Shown here: piece by piece, positions 50,368-62,223 of the stretch
Layout of the letters: each line of letters opens with the position of its first letter
Numbering within the stretch: the first letter of the stretch is position 1
Assembly: GCA_024305405.1 (NCBI GenBank)
Contig: JAKNDB010000092.1
Coordinates: forward strand, 2,759,501 to 2,823,500
Source of the DNA: Dirofilaria immitis
Lineage: Eukaryota > Nematoda > Chromadorea > Rhabditida > Onchocercidae
Direction of reading: 5' to 3'
DNA: 64,000 nucleotides
Translations under genes and position numbers: made by a program
The notes under the pieces: generated by a model
Told to the model about the DNA's origin: nothing
The model's database searches: none
The model's input: the letters and a program-made list of their open reading frames with translations, nothing else

Positions 50368-53147
50368 ATGAAGTCACTTCTTTTAGCAGGTATATTTTCC
50401 TATTGTTAGACAATAGTCATTGAATCTCCACGATGAATCATAACTTAATATGATATGATATAAGTAACTCATCTCTTCCTCTTTTCTTCACTTGAATTAT
50501 TTGTATCATCTTATCCTATCCAGAATTGAGCTTTGAACTATGCATAAATTATCCGTGTAATCTTAATAGAATTTCAGTACTTTTTTTGAGGGATTAAGCG
50601 CCTAGAAAAACTGGTTGGCAATAAACGAAAGATAGAGAAAGAAAGAAATATTTAATACTGAATCTGGTCTGAAATATAAATGTGTACTTGGATTATGTTG
50701 ATTTATTAAGTTTTTGCCCAAGCTGCTGATGAAATTTAATTAAAGTTTGTTAAAGTTAGCTCTAATCTGCGCAAGATTTAAAATGCTATTTAGATATTTG
50801 CGGTTCTTTCTGTTGTCATGGTCAGAAATATTTTTATACGTTGTACATCGAACATTTTATAAAAAAAACATTTTATATGTCTTGTGCATCAAGCGAGTGG
50901 AAAATATTGATTAAAATTTGACAGTTTCTGAAGTGCAAGGTTTATTGGGACATAATACACTATTGAATGCTTTGGTAGTAGTCTTCATTCTTAATCGTCT
51001 TGCAGTTCTGGTTGGATTGTCGCATGCACTCTATGACGGTAATTATAATGTGATTGAATTAACAGAATCGAATTTCAACAATAAAGTGTTAAAAAGTGAT
51101 GAAATATGGATTGTTGAATTTTTTGCGCCATGGTAAGTCGTTGACTTATTACTCACATATTTTTTGAAGGCAACTTGAATTGTAACTTCTTATAGGTGTG
51201 GTCACTGTCAGAAGTTAGTTCCAGAGTACACAAAGCTAGCAAATGCCTTGAAAGGTATTTTTAAAGTTGGAGCAGTAGATATGACACAACATCAGTCAGT
51301 GGGTACACCGTATAACGTGCAAGGCTTCCCTACTATTAAAATATTTGGTGTTAATAAGAAAATTCCATTAGATTATCAAGGTTAGTTCTCTTATACTTTT
51401 CGACTATCCTTTGAGCCAGTTTCATATCCTTTATTTGTTCTTTCATTTTTTTTCGTTGAAACTAGGAGACTTAACTCATTCATTTAAAACAAAAGATTTA
51501 ACAGTTTATATTGCTGATTTCATTCTTAGTATCTTTAAATACAACTTAAAACTATTTAAAAATCGCGAAAATAAAATCATTGAAGGTCCTCGAACCGCAC
51601 AAGCGATGGCAGATTCGCTAATAAATGAGCTCCGAAAAACAATAAATGCGAAACTGGGTATTAGTGATTCAAACAAATCGAGTAGTTCTAGTGGTAAGAA
51701 AGGCAGCGGCAAACATGTGATTGAATTAACCGATAGTAACTTTGAGGAGTCCGTGCTTCATAGTAAGGATATTTGGCTGGTGGAATTCTTCGCACCGTGG
51801 TGCGGTCATTGCAAAGCTTTGAAACCACATTGGGAAATAGCTGCTTCGGAATTAGCTGGTAAAGTGAAGGTATAAGCGTTTCTCTTCCGTTGTAAACTCA
51901 GTAATTATGCAAATGCTATTTTAGTGAACATTCATTATTACCAAAGTTAAGTTACTTATTTTTATGTCTTTCAAGTTAGTTTTTATTTTTTTTATTAGCG
52001 CTTTTAACACTGATTTTTTTGGAATCAATTATTCCAGCTTGGTGCTTTGGATGCAACAGTGCATCAAGCGATAGCGACACGTTTCGGCATCAAAGGTTAT
52101 CCAACAATCAAATATTTCCCACCAGGTTCAAGTGTTAGTGATGCTGAAGATTACGTTGGTGGACGAACTAGTGATGATATTGTTCAATATGCACTAAACA
52201 AAGTAAGAATTTTGCTTTAATGACATTGTGTTGATTATGATATTACACATATATCTTAGGTACATCGGAGTACACAGTTTTCCATATTTGTTTTAAATTT
52301 TATGAAATAAATAAAGATTACGCAGAAAACATCATCGGCTAAAAAAGAAAATGATTAAGAACATTATTTCCTTTGTTTTCCAGATTGCTGAAAATATGCC
52401 AGCACCAGAAATTGTCGAAGCAGTTTCGCAAGAAGTTGTCGAAAACGCTTGCAAAGAAAAACAACTTTGCATAATTGCTGTATTGCCGCATATTCTTGAT
52501 TGCCAAAGTAGCTGTCGAAACGATTATTTAGAAGTAGTATATTTTGTTAGTAGAGCATATTTCGAAAATTTTAAATCAGTTTACCATTTACATGATGTAT
52601 TTATATTATTAATTTATTGATTTTATTTTAGGTGCTAAAAGAATTGACAAAAAAATTCAAACGAAATATATGGGGCTGGGTATGGACAGAGGCAGGTAAG
52701 CAAATTGAACTGGAGGAAGCATTTGGCATGGGTGGTTTCGGTTATCCAGCTTTGGCAGCGATGAGCTATCGTAAAATGAAATTTTCGATGTTAAAAGTTT
52801 GTCTTCGATCTCCTATTACAACAGTTATTTATAATTTTCAGTTTTACTGCATTCGCGCATTATTATTTTATAAACATTTATTGGTAGAATTTTTTTGACT
52901 ATTATGGGGTAAATTAAAGAATTCCTAAATTTCAGGGTTCATTTGGCGTTTCCGGAATAAATGAATTTTTAAGGATCTTTCTTACGGTAAAGGTCAAACG
53001 GCACCAATGAAGGGTGCAGAATTCCCGAAGATCTTGGATGTAGAACCATGGGACGGGAATGATGGCGAAATACCTGTTGAAGAAGATGTCGATGTTTCAG
53101 ATGTTGATTTAGATGAGGATATGAAGCTGAAGAAAACTGAACTGTAG
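50368..53147 (+). CDS. pdi-6: protein disulfide isomerase A6 (P5/PDI-6)
   Basis: An ER-lumen thiol oxidoreductase that forms and rearranges disulfides. Exons: 50368-50389, 51006-51132, 51196-51380, 51586-51869, 52038-52202, 52384-52533, 52632-52796 and 52936-53147. The tiny first exon plus the start of exon 2 gives a clean signal peptide ([15 protein letters not shown]). Two thioredoxin domains each have the active site APWCGHC. A C-terminal PDIA6-specific domain follows ([26 protein letters not shown]), then an acidic tail and the KTEL retrieval signal. Domain order and length match human PDIA6. In the last exon the frame breaks after GINEFLR: one base is missing in the GG at 52973-52974. 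One added G gives [11 protein letters not shown] and the rest of the tail. The acceptor before 51586 (ATTGAAG) is atypical. All other junctions are standard. Confidence 0.95.
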
Positions 53148-54707
53148 TTTAAAATCGACATGAAAAATGCGTCTTCCCACATTGCAGTGACTTTTTTTCC
53201 CTTTTTACGAATCAAAACAATGACTTACCTCACAAATTCATCGTGCTTTAATTTTTGATTTTTCCTTTCTTTTCAGTGGCATATATTATTTATAGTATTA
53301 CGAAATCTTTTAAATCTCCTCAACTTAGAAGAAATTGATCTTATTGCTGATATTGTGCATTTTTGAACAATTAGAACGAAATGATTTATCCAGCAAAAAT
53401 TAATTTAAAACATTTTAACTACAATTGCACCAGCAGTGCCATGCAAATATAAAATTATTTTGATTTATACAGTTCTCGGGCGATACCCTTAGGCTATTAT
53501 TTTAAGTTATTTGTTATGTACGCATCACTTCGGAACTTAATTGTTTACACGATGTGTTTCTTTACTGTTGTTCCAATGATATATATCAGATATTCATTTA
53601 TAATAAGCATAATTTATTAGTATGCAGTCACTAACTAATGCGAGTTTTGTTTTTTGAAAGCATGCTATTGATACTAAATATTTGTTGCATCTACGCAGGA
53701 CAGTCGAGTTAACGGAAGTTTGCCTGCAAGTTCAACTGATAAAATATGAGTTTGCAGTATGCAATACGTACAATACTTGAAATATTCAATGCATTGATTT
53801 TTTAAATCATATTAATGATTTAAAAATAATTTTCAATATTATAATGTCGGAATAAAAAAGATCACGAACAGTGACTGCTCTACGAATACAAACTTCATCT
53901 GGAGTTGTTTTCCATTGCCTAGATATGCGCCCAGATATTAAGAAAGGCTGAGTAATCTAGAGTGGAAAGATCGGGATGTCTGATAATGACAATAACATCT
54001 TTTGTCATTATAGCACGTTTTAAAATAAGGAACATTTTTCGCATAAGCGGCGCTCTAGCAATTTCCCGGAGAGGAATGCTTGCGTGATGTCAAAACGATT
54101 GGGGAAAGGGAGGAAGCGGGAACGTTCATTTTATGTATAATCGAAATCTGTGTCATACATACAAGATAAAAAATACATTGAAACACAAGTGTATCTTAAT
54201 GGCAATGCAGCTTACTCATTCCCGTGTATTAATGAAACTAAAAGCAATTAAGACAAAAATTCCCTTGAAAATCTAACATTAAACAAAATGTGTCAAACAC
54301 AAAAGAAGTTACACAATAAGTAAAATAATTATTTTTACCAAATTATTTTTATGGAAAGGATAGGTTTGATTCAAAGCGATTTACAACAAAAAAAGTCTCC
54401 GCCGATGTACAGCAGCATTAATACAAAGTATAAAACTTATCAAATATAAGTTCAAATTTATTACTGATCTTTCAATTCCAGACGGTGATTTCAATGGTAA
54501 ATACTGTGCTCTACGATTAAGTTTACTGTCAAATAAATCATGAGAGAAAAGACATAGATTATCGCCCATTTTAAAGTTAATAGTTCAAAGTTAATATCTA
54601 GGAGTCGTGGAAGTCCTCAAATCCTCATATTTTGATTTTCAAACTTTAGAAACTTCATGAGAAAATCCGATTTTCATCTGAATAAAAATTAGCGAAATTA
54701 ATAGGAA
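53148..54707. other. intergenic between convergent genes
   Basis: Lies between the 3' ends of pdi-6 and the transposase-derived gene. AT-rich. A minus-strand frame of 62 codons at 54569-54381 starts MGDNLCLFSHDLFDSKLNRR and looks somewhat protein-like. It has no partner exons and no recognised family. Confidence 0.5.
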
Positions 54708-56688
54708 CTAAGAAACATGTAATAATGGAGCCCACAAAATGATGCCTGCAAATTCATCTCCGTTCTGAAATGTTCTGCGAAACAAAAATTCTCTAATGTA
54801 TCCCTCAAAGTGTGCCCTACAAGTTCCATTCATCGCAAGAAATTTTGCTTTTGCCTCATTACAAATATTCTGCAGTAACACATTATTAACACTAAGTTTT
54901 TGCCCATTGACTAATTCAAATCTCTCCACATAAGTTTCGGTAATAAAATTGGATAATCCAGTTGATTCAGTCCATCAATGTAGGTTCCTTCATCGGAAAT
55001 CAATACTGTGTCGGGCAGAATCCATTGCAATACTTTTTCTTTTAGACGTTCAGTTGTATAATCTTCAATCGCAATAATTATACAGTTTTCTGTTTCTCGT
55101 TCCACCATACCAATCAAATACGGATGCTGTTCACCAATTCTTGTTTTGTATAAAATCAATCGTCCAATCTCCACCACAACACCTAAAATACTGCAAACAA
55201 TAGGAATGTCTCAAAACATTGCAAATGAAAATTCATTCATTCATTCAATATTAATGAAAAGTTAAATAATCGTAAAATTACGAAAATTTATAATCGTACT
55301 GTTTAAAAAATATTCACATCAGACACTGTATGCATCTAAAAGAAAATATGCACAAACTAACCATTTAGGATTCCTCTGGCTACAAAGTATTTATCAACCA
55401 TTAAAAAGGCGGACTCAACATATTGATATACTTGCAAATTAAGCATAGAACTATTTTAATGACTTACCTGGACCGCCAATTGGTGTTTGACTTGCTTCAA
55501 CAAAACCGGACGCAATTTGTCGCATATAATCTGCCCAAGCAACAGACATTTCGCTACTAAAATGAGTATGCAGACGAATTTCATGCAATTTATAGTTTTG
55601 CGCCCATAAATACATAAATTCAATGATATCAGCTATTGACAAATGATGACCGTGAAATATACTTCCATGCCGGATAGATAATGATGAACAATAATTTCGT
55701 TTTCTTCCATTCCTTCGTTCCTGCTTTGTAACTACATGCATACATCTCCACTGTAACTTAATAAATTATATGTGTTTGAATAAATCATATATAAAAGAAA
55801 AATGAAGATGATCACCGGAATCTCAATTTTATATCAATACTGATACTGCGGCTGCGCAGAATCATTTTGAAAGAGATATGGGAAAACAGTTCAGAAATAG
55901 ATATTAAAAAAACATACTTACTCATTCTTAACTGCTTAATATATTCAGTTGCCTAAAAATAAGAAAGATATGGAATTCTAATGATGCTTTTATTCTAAGA
56001 AAATGTGCTCTACATAGAAAAGACATGAACACGATATAAAATTGGTCAGTTTACAACATACTTCCAAGAATATTGCATATCTTATTCCTTACATCCACTC
56101 TCTAAGCACGCTTTCGTACAATTTTAATTACATTGAAATTACTGTAGTGAGTACGACATCGATAGAAGAGTAGAGACAACTTAAGACAATTACGACTAAG
56201 CGCTCAATACCTAGTATCTCGTCCGGTGGTACTTATTAAATATAAAATCCATAATAATTATGAAGCACTTTAAGTACGATGAATTAACAAAATCAATTAT
56301 CTTCCTGCTGCAATTATTAAAATGTATTCAACAAAACAATTTTCAGGAATAAATAAAGAATTTTATGATAACCAAAATCAAAATCCATGTTTAGAACATG
56401 AATCATGTCCAATGTTTTTACAAAAGTGTACATTTAATATGATTTTACTTCTGGCCTAACCTGCAAACCATCAAGTCCATTTCTGCTCCACAGAAGCATC
56501 ATTTGTCCACAACGCTTACAGATCATTGAATTTGAAATTAAGCTATATCGTGCAGCGAATTCAACAGCCACTTCATTCGGTGAGATCAATTGTAAGAGCT
56601 GGTCATATGTAAGACCATGCAATTTCGGTAATCGTTCATCCCATGAAATAACTTCTTCAGGTCTCACAATATAATATCGCGATGACAT
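54708..56688 (-). CDS. ISXO2/Merlin-type transposase-derived protein
   Basis: Three minus-strand exons in phase: 56688-56461, 55750-55468 and 55182-54708. The first ends in a zinc-finger half (SMICKRCGQMMLLWSRNGL) and continues across the intron into DGLQ-WRC, the standard start of ISXO2/IS1595-type transposases. The helical segment LSIADIIEFMYLWAQNYKLH follows. The catalytic core begins GGPG-G-VVVEIGRL, where active enzymes have V-E-I-D-E-S, and continues LIGMVERETENCIIIAIEDY and TVLISDEGTYIDGL (second Asp kept). A last part contains EFLFRRTFQNG. The first catalytic Asp is Gly here, and the usual H-T-Q-x-I-E motif is not recognisable, so transposition is unlikely. No inverted repeats were seen. 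The frame breaks once, at the A4/T4 run 54945-54948; one base restores it. Introns and an otherwise open frame suggest a host gene built from a transposase. Confidence 0.75.
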
Positions 56689-56689
56689 T

Positions 56690-57831
56690 TTTCCACCTAA
56701 AAACGATTTATACCTTTACAAAAAAAAAAAAAACGATAAATCTCTAAGAGTCAAAAACTCTTTTAATAATAAAAGAAATAAATTCAGTGCTACTGATATA
56801 TTTTACTGTAAACTTTTAAAGTTATTTCTCATTTCGAAAATACATGATAAACAAAAATAAAACGGAAACTGCAACAACCAGAAAAGCAGTACATAATATT
56901 ATGAGGTACCTTCAACAGCAGTTGCATCAACCATTCTTCGTTATCATTAAAATATATTCTGGTGATAGGAAAGTTAGCATTCGCGATCAGCATACAGAAA
57001 AATTCTCAAATCATTATCATATATTACCTAAAGAAATTTTCATTCATGAAATTTGAAATTTATTGATAAATTCAAATGAATGACTCACAGGAAAATACGG
57101 TAAAAGAACAAAATGCAATGGCAATAAAGTGCGTGTTTGTTACATCAAAATTATATCCTATTATTTTGTAAATAAATTTTGTTACATGGTGAAAACAATT
57201 AATTTAGTTTCACTTACTAATATAATGCTCAAAAAGACACTAGAATTCCGAAATGTTATATCGACAACAGTTCTATTGTAGGCATAATCGCCAAATCCTC
57301 TTGTCATAATTCCAGAATTCCATTTCATTAAACATTAATTGACTCTATTTTTCCCATCTGCTTATAAACAGGCGTCAAATATTATATGGAATACTTCGGT
57401 AAAAATATTAGGAAATATTGCAGGAAAGGTATTGCAAGGTGTTCTAAGATAAATATACACTCCTGTTTTCTATTATTGGTATTTATGTATTACTCATAAA
57501 CGCAGTGTTCAAAAAGGCAGAAACAATGTAGTGTTCAAAAGAAATGAAAATAATTCAGTAATAGGAGCAAAATTAAAGTCTCAGCTTAGTGTTATTTAGA
57601 TTGCAGTAGTAGCAAACTTGAGGTCTGAATAAATATCCTTTATAAAAAAGTATCAGATATTTCTTTATAGTACATATCATATTGATACTACTGCTCAAAA
57701 TCTTTCAAAATGTTCAATGATTTAGTTAATTAATCTACTACTTAGATGTTACTTATAGAATAGTTTATGTAAATTTATATAACTTCATCAGAAGATTAAT
57801 CTCACTTCTGAAAATTACTCACTTCTCAAGA
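56690..57831. other. AT-rich spacer, no gene seen
   Basis: Lies upstream of the transposase-derived gene and may be an intron between a possible first exon (58017-57832) and 56688. The plus-strand frame at 56844-57056 has no recognisable features. Confidence 0.45.
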
Positions 57832-58017
57832 TTACCGAAAATCTTCCACCTCTCTTCGAGAAACAACGACAGGCCTCAAAATGCCAATATTGGATAAAGG
57901 TTCCCAACGACTCCCCATAGAACAATCGATTTCCAGAATTGCTTTTCCTATAAATGGTTCATCATAACATAATAAAATATGGCTCGGCCGTGAGTAATTT
58001 TCAGAAAATGCAGCCAT
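57832..58017 (-). CDS. possible first exon, unknown protein
   Basis: A 61-codon frame starts with ATG and reaches a good donor (CGGTAATC, splice at about 57835). The peptide is well balanced (SHILLCYDEPFIGKAILEID, MGSRWEPLSNIGILRPVVVS), unlike the AT-driven chance frames around it. It points away from TXNL4A, whose start is only about 205 bases away. It could be the first exon of the transposase-derived gene, but joining to the exon at 56688 would be one base out of phase. It may also belong to a separate gene. Confidence 0.4.
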   Translation of the reverse strand: MAAFSENYSRPSHILLCYDEPFIGKAILEIDCSMGSRWEPLSNIGILRPVVVSRREVEDFR

Positions 58018-58223
58018 GCAGGAGTAGTTTGAGAGTGCAGTGAGGTTAGGGTTAGGGAGGTACTGGTTTTGATTTAACTTTAGGGAAGCCTGGGATTTCG
58101 AGGGTTAGAATAATTCAGTGCTGTCTACGAGGATTGAAGATGAGCAATGCAGAGCAATTGATATCAGTTTTGTTTCTAGAGCAATTTTTTGAAATCTTTG
58201 TGATAATATAAAAGGAGGTCAAG
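58018..58223. promoter_or_regulatory. short divergent promoter with telomere-like repeats
   Basis: This is a 206-base gap between two starts on opposite strands. It contains GGTTAGGGTTAGGGAGG (about 58043) and further AGGG/GGGTTAG words downstream (TTTAGGGAAG, GAGGGTTAG). These are G-rich against an AT-rich background. A T-rich stretch ending in TAG (about 58171-58180) before the TXNL4A ATG may be a trans-splice or splice acceptor. Confidence 0.45.
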
Positions 58224-59271
58224 ATGTCGTATATGCTGCCTCATTTGAGCAATGGTTGGCAAGTGGATCAGGCAATACTAGCTGAGGAAGATCGCGTTGT
58301 ACTTATCCGGTTCGGTCATGATTGGGATCCAAGTTGTATGCGTATGGATGAAGTTATTTTTTTTACTTTTTCCGTCCTTCTATGTATCAAATTTCGTAGC
58401 GCATTAATTAACTTAGTTACTTCAACTCATAAATAATGACGTATTCGTAGTTTTATTATTTGTAGGTTTGTAATTTTTATTATTGATTAAGTTTGTTTCT
58501 GTTTTAGGAACGTGCAGCGCTTTATATAAACTCATAATGCACTGACAGAGAGAAAACATTTTCAGACAGTTTTAAACTAGTTTAATGCATTTGTCACGAC
58601 GTTTCCATCATTTTTTTCAATTTTGAGGGAATAGTTTAATTTCTGCAATAAATATTGGCATAATTTTATTTGCAGACCTTGTATAAAATAGCGAATAAAG
58701 TTAAAAATTTTGCTGTGATCTATTTGGTAGATACGACGGAAGTACCTGATTTTAACAAAATGTACGAATTGTACGATCCATGCACTGTGATGTTCTTTTT
58801 CCGCAACAAACACATTATGGTTGACTTAGGTTGGATTAATAATTCTTAAGTACTTGATGGATTTTCAATTTGAGATGACGAACGATCATTATTTAATATT
58901 TCTGTAATTAAGTATATCGGAAGTACATCGATTAATATTCAATTGCAGTTTTTTTTAATACAAGAAATTTTCTTTATATGCATAGTGGATTAACTTTCTT
59001 GAGAATAGTCATCTTTAAAACCTCATTAAGAATAAAATAATAGGTTATCTAGTTTTTTTTTGGAACTTTCTTTGTTAAATGTAAATAATTCTTGGATTAC
59101 TTTAATCAAGAATGATTAAATTTAGGAACTGGTAATAACAACAAAATCAACTGGCCTATCACTGATGGGCAAGAGTTGATTGATATTTTAGAAACAGTGT
59201 ACAGAGGCGCTCGCAAAGGACGTGGTCTTGTCGTATCTCCGAAAGATTATTCTACTAAATATAAATATTGA
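58224..59271 (+). CDS. TXNL4A: U5 snRNP 15-kDa protein (DIM1/TXNL4A)
   Basis: A thioredoxin-fold protein of the U5 small nuclear ribonucleoprotein, essential for pre-mRNA splicing and without redox activity. Three exons: 58224-58352, 58676-58829 and 59126-59271, in perfect phase, giving 142 residues, the universal family length. The protein is almost identical to human: MSYMLPHLSNGWQVDQAI at the start, RFGHDWDPSCMRMDE, VIYLVDTTEVPDFNKMYELY, DPCTVMFFFRNKHIM, and the C-terminal GRGLVVSPKDYSTKYKY. No frame break. It lies 519 bases upstream of MED21 on the same strand; the gap is too wide for a typical nematode operon, but co-transcription is not excluded. Confidence 0.97.
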
Positions 59272-59789
59272 ATGATTCTAAAATCTTTTTGACATTTGCT
59301 TCATTATATTTTACTATTTGTGTAGGTTCGTTTTACACTTCACCCTTAAGATTAATCTGTTTGATTTTGTACCCAGAATTTATATCGACTATACTAGTAT
59401 TTAATATTAGAAACTCCAGAGAATCATTCTTTTTACAGATTTAATTCATGGGTTGAATATAATTTGAATACTCTGAAAAACAGAATACATTATTATACTT
59501 AATTTTTGTGTAAATTTATGTGCATACTTTTATATTTTATAAATAATGACACGCTGGCGAAATTTTAATTTGTAATGGAAACTGATATTTTTTCAACACA
59601 AGGAAACAGAAAACTTAAGCAATAAAATGTTTTATTCTGGTGTACTTGTACCTTTTTTGAGGAATACCTAGAAATGTATTTGCAGAACGTTGATTTTTAA
59701 TTTTCGCATGACTTATTTCCTTCCTGTTCACTGTTTTATCAATTTAATTTTCTGTCAACACTTTAAATATATTTAACTAGAATTCCGTG
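59272..59789. other. spacer between TXNL4A and MED21
   Basis: 519 bases of AT-rich DNA between two same-strand genes. It presumably holds a 3' untranslated region and a promoter or trans-splice site. No coding block was seen. Confidence 0.6.
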
Positions 59790-60680
59790 ATGGCAGACCG
59801 CTTAACACAACTGCAAGATCTGGTTAACGAGTTGGCAAATTTGATGTGCAACTCAATTGGAGTTTTGCGACTTACAGCACCATCATGTGATTTTAATGGA
59901 ACATCAAAAGTAGATTTCCTTGCATTTGGCATTAACAGTTTGCTCTAAATTATATATATCATTTTGTCTGTTATAATCACTGATATTAACATTTAAAATT
60001 TCTAAATTCGGTGACATTTTAGTCTGTCCTTTGAATTTCTAGCGATAGTTCCTTTAATTTTTCAAAATTATTCTTTGCTGAATTGGCTTTTTCAGGCATT
60101 AGAGGACGAAGAGAACTGTGGCCTTTTCGCTGCAACAATTGCACATACAGCTAAAGATATTGAGATTTTAATTGATTCTTTACCAATAGATGAACCAGCA
60201 GCAAGTAATTCAGAAATTGATTCAACTTTATTGAATATGGACGAACATAGGCATCGAGTAAGTTTTTTCAAATATAAGCAGCCAAACTGCTTACATTTGT
60301 AGATTAGAACAATAAATGAAAAATGACTTATATATCATCTGTGAAGAATGATTTTTAGGATGCTTGTTACACTGCTGAGTAAATTACGTTTTTTTTCGAT
60401 CCTTTGCTTCTTATTTGAAGTTGGTTGTGAGATTCTTTCTAGTTTTGTTTTTATTTTTTTATTTATTTTTCATTGTTTTATTTTCTTTATTTTTTTTCAA
60501 TTTTGCTGTATTTTTTTTACTTTCTATGTGCTGTAAGCGCAAATTATCACAAGCTGTTTGTTGTAGGCAGCTCGTGAACTTGAACAAGCAGTTGTCGATG
60601 GGGAAGAACTAATAAAGAAGATACAGAAGACATTGGCTGAGATTGCACGAGTGCAGATGCTATCGCGTCCATTTCTTTAA
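59790..60680 (+). CDS. MED21: Mediator complex subunit 21
   Basis: A small helical subunit of the Mediator middle module, which links transcription factors to RNA polymerase II. Three exons: 59790-59909, 60096-60257 and 60567-60680, in phase, giving 131 residues (human 144). The N-terminus [20 protein letters not shown] matches the family signature. Next come AALIARTAKDI-like [18 protein letters not shown] and a C-terminal coiled coil ([20 protein letters not shown]) ending in [12 protein letters not shown]. No break was seen. The start is supported by the conserved N-terminus. Confidence 0.93.
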
Positions 60681-62163
60681 TATGACTATATGTATTATAA
60701 TCCTTCCATTATCTTTGTCAATCTTGTTTTGTGAAAATAGTTTGAGTTTTGATTCCAAATATGTCTTTAGTGACTGACTGCCAGTTGAATGCATTAAATG
60801 AGATAATTTGTGGTTTATATTTTAAAGATATTTAAATAAAACATGCAGTAATGTCACTTTCGGGGATAATGTTGATGATTCATATATTTATTTCATTTTG
60901 TATTTTTGGAAAATTTATAAAAATGCTTCATAAAAATATGTAATAACATTTAGTATCGTTAAATTTGACTATTAGAAATTGTTATTCCTATTTTTGAGAG
61001 GATTAAAGTCTGCAGTTTTAATTTATAGTTGAAGTTTGTTTTGTTCTTTTCCATCTGATTGGTTGACAGACCAAGTGTTAAACAAGACCATTGTATCGAG
61101 ACAAATGTGAAGGATAAAATGATCCTAGACTAGAAGTCATTCTATCATTTTTATGTCTATGCTTATTTTTATTGTTACTTGAATATTTCATGTATACCGC
61201 CATAAATGCTGATATTAATTAATGCTTGATTGTGGTATCAGATTAAACTCATTATCGGAACCGTATATCGCTAAACTGCATTATTCAAGTAATGAACAAT
61301 TGTGTGGAGAGACTATAAAATTTCTTAATGTAAAGTTGGTATTTGTGTTTTGATGGTAGTGCTGTAAGAATAGTGGTGTGGTTGATCTGCTGATATAAGG
61401 CAATGTATTTCAGAAATTTGATTTGTCAATTGCATTTTTTAATGAATAAATATGTATGATATATGCATAGGATGCTTTTTGATATGATAAACTTGAAATG
61501 ATAGGTAGTCTAATTATTCAGTCCTAGGCAGTTTAAATCATTGCTTATTCTTTAATTATAGTAATATGTGATGAAGATTGTATGTAAAATAACAATTATT
61601 GCTTATTAAATAATTGCGCATATTAAACTGTTACAAATTATAGCAGTGTTTTCAAAATTTTTTCATGGGAAAAATTTAATTAATTTTTTCCAGTTCAGGG
61701 CTAGAACAGATTAACGATCACATTCAATCAGTAAAGAATTTCTTTGAATGGAATGATAAAATGTAACAGATAATGTTTTTGATTTTGTAGCAATCCAAAT
61801 ATTTGCTTTGATTGAGAAATGAGTAAGATTTTATAATCTGGTATTTTGTATCAAATAATTTCCCATATTAAATAAATCTTTAAATAATCGAAATTATTCT
61901 TCCTAATTTATATTAAATTTTGCATCACCATACTGTTTTCAAATTCATGGATCGTTATTACAATAGCACTTTCATTTTACAATTAGTCCTTGCTATGGAT
62001 TTTAAGTATGTTGTGCATTTTCGAAATTATTAAAATTGCTTAGATTCAAAGTTTTGATAAATTCTACGTATATGTTTGCTATCTTTTATTTATTGCATCA
62101 AACATACTGTGAAAATAGAAATATAAAGCATGAAGTAACATCACAAAAAACACTATTTTCAAT
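60681..62163. other. no gene seen downstream of MED21
   Basis: AT-rich DNA, including the MED21 3' untranslated region with AATAAA-like signals near 60833. No coherent coding block was recognised. Confidence 0.55.
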
Positions 62164-62223
62164 TGGGATAAGTCGTCGCTCTCCGGAAGCAAAGGTTAGC
62201 AGGTTCGATTCTTGCTAGGATCG
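62164..62223 (+). pseudogene. tRNA-Arg(CCG)-like remnant, 5' end missing
   Basis: The sequence resembles the 3' three quarters of a eukaryotic tRNA-Arg(CCG). The D-loop-like GGATAAG is followed by an anticodon arm: stem TCGCT/AGCAA with one mismatch, and loop CTCCGGA with anticodon CCG at 62183-62185. Next is a T arm, GCAGG-TTCGATT-CTTGC at 62199-62215, with one G-T pair, then the 3' acceptor strand TAGGATC. The matching 5' acceptor strand (GATCCTA) and a proper D stem are absent upstream. It is therefore a truncated tRNA or part of a tRNA-derived element and should not be functional. Confidence 0.5.

Noticed and set aside
50925..51005. Upstream open stretch before pdi-6 exon 2 ([15 protein letters not shown])
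   Set aside because: Splicing at 51006 (TCTTGCAG) gives a perfect signal peptide with exon 1; the stretch is intron.
51411..51585. Upstream extension of a PDI-6 exon as an open frame
   Set aside because: It is intron sequence that happens to be open; PDIA6 family alignment requires the join 51380 to 51586.
58040..58065. Telomere remnant
   Set aside because: Only two TTAGGG units, and nematode telomeres are TTAGGC; it lies inside a promoter-sized gap between genes.
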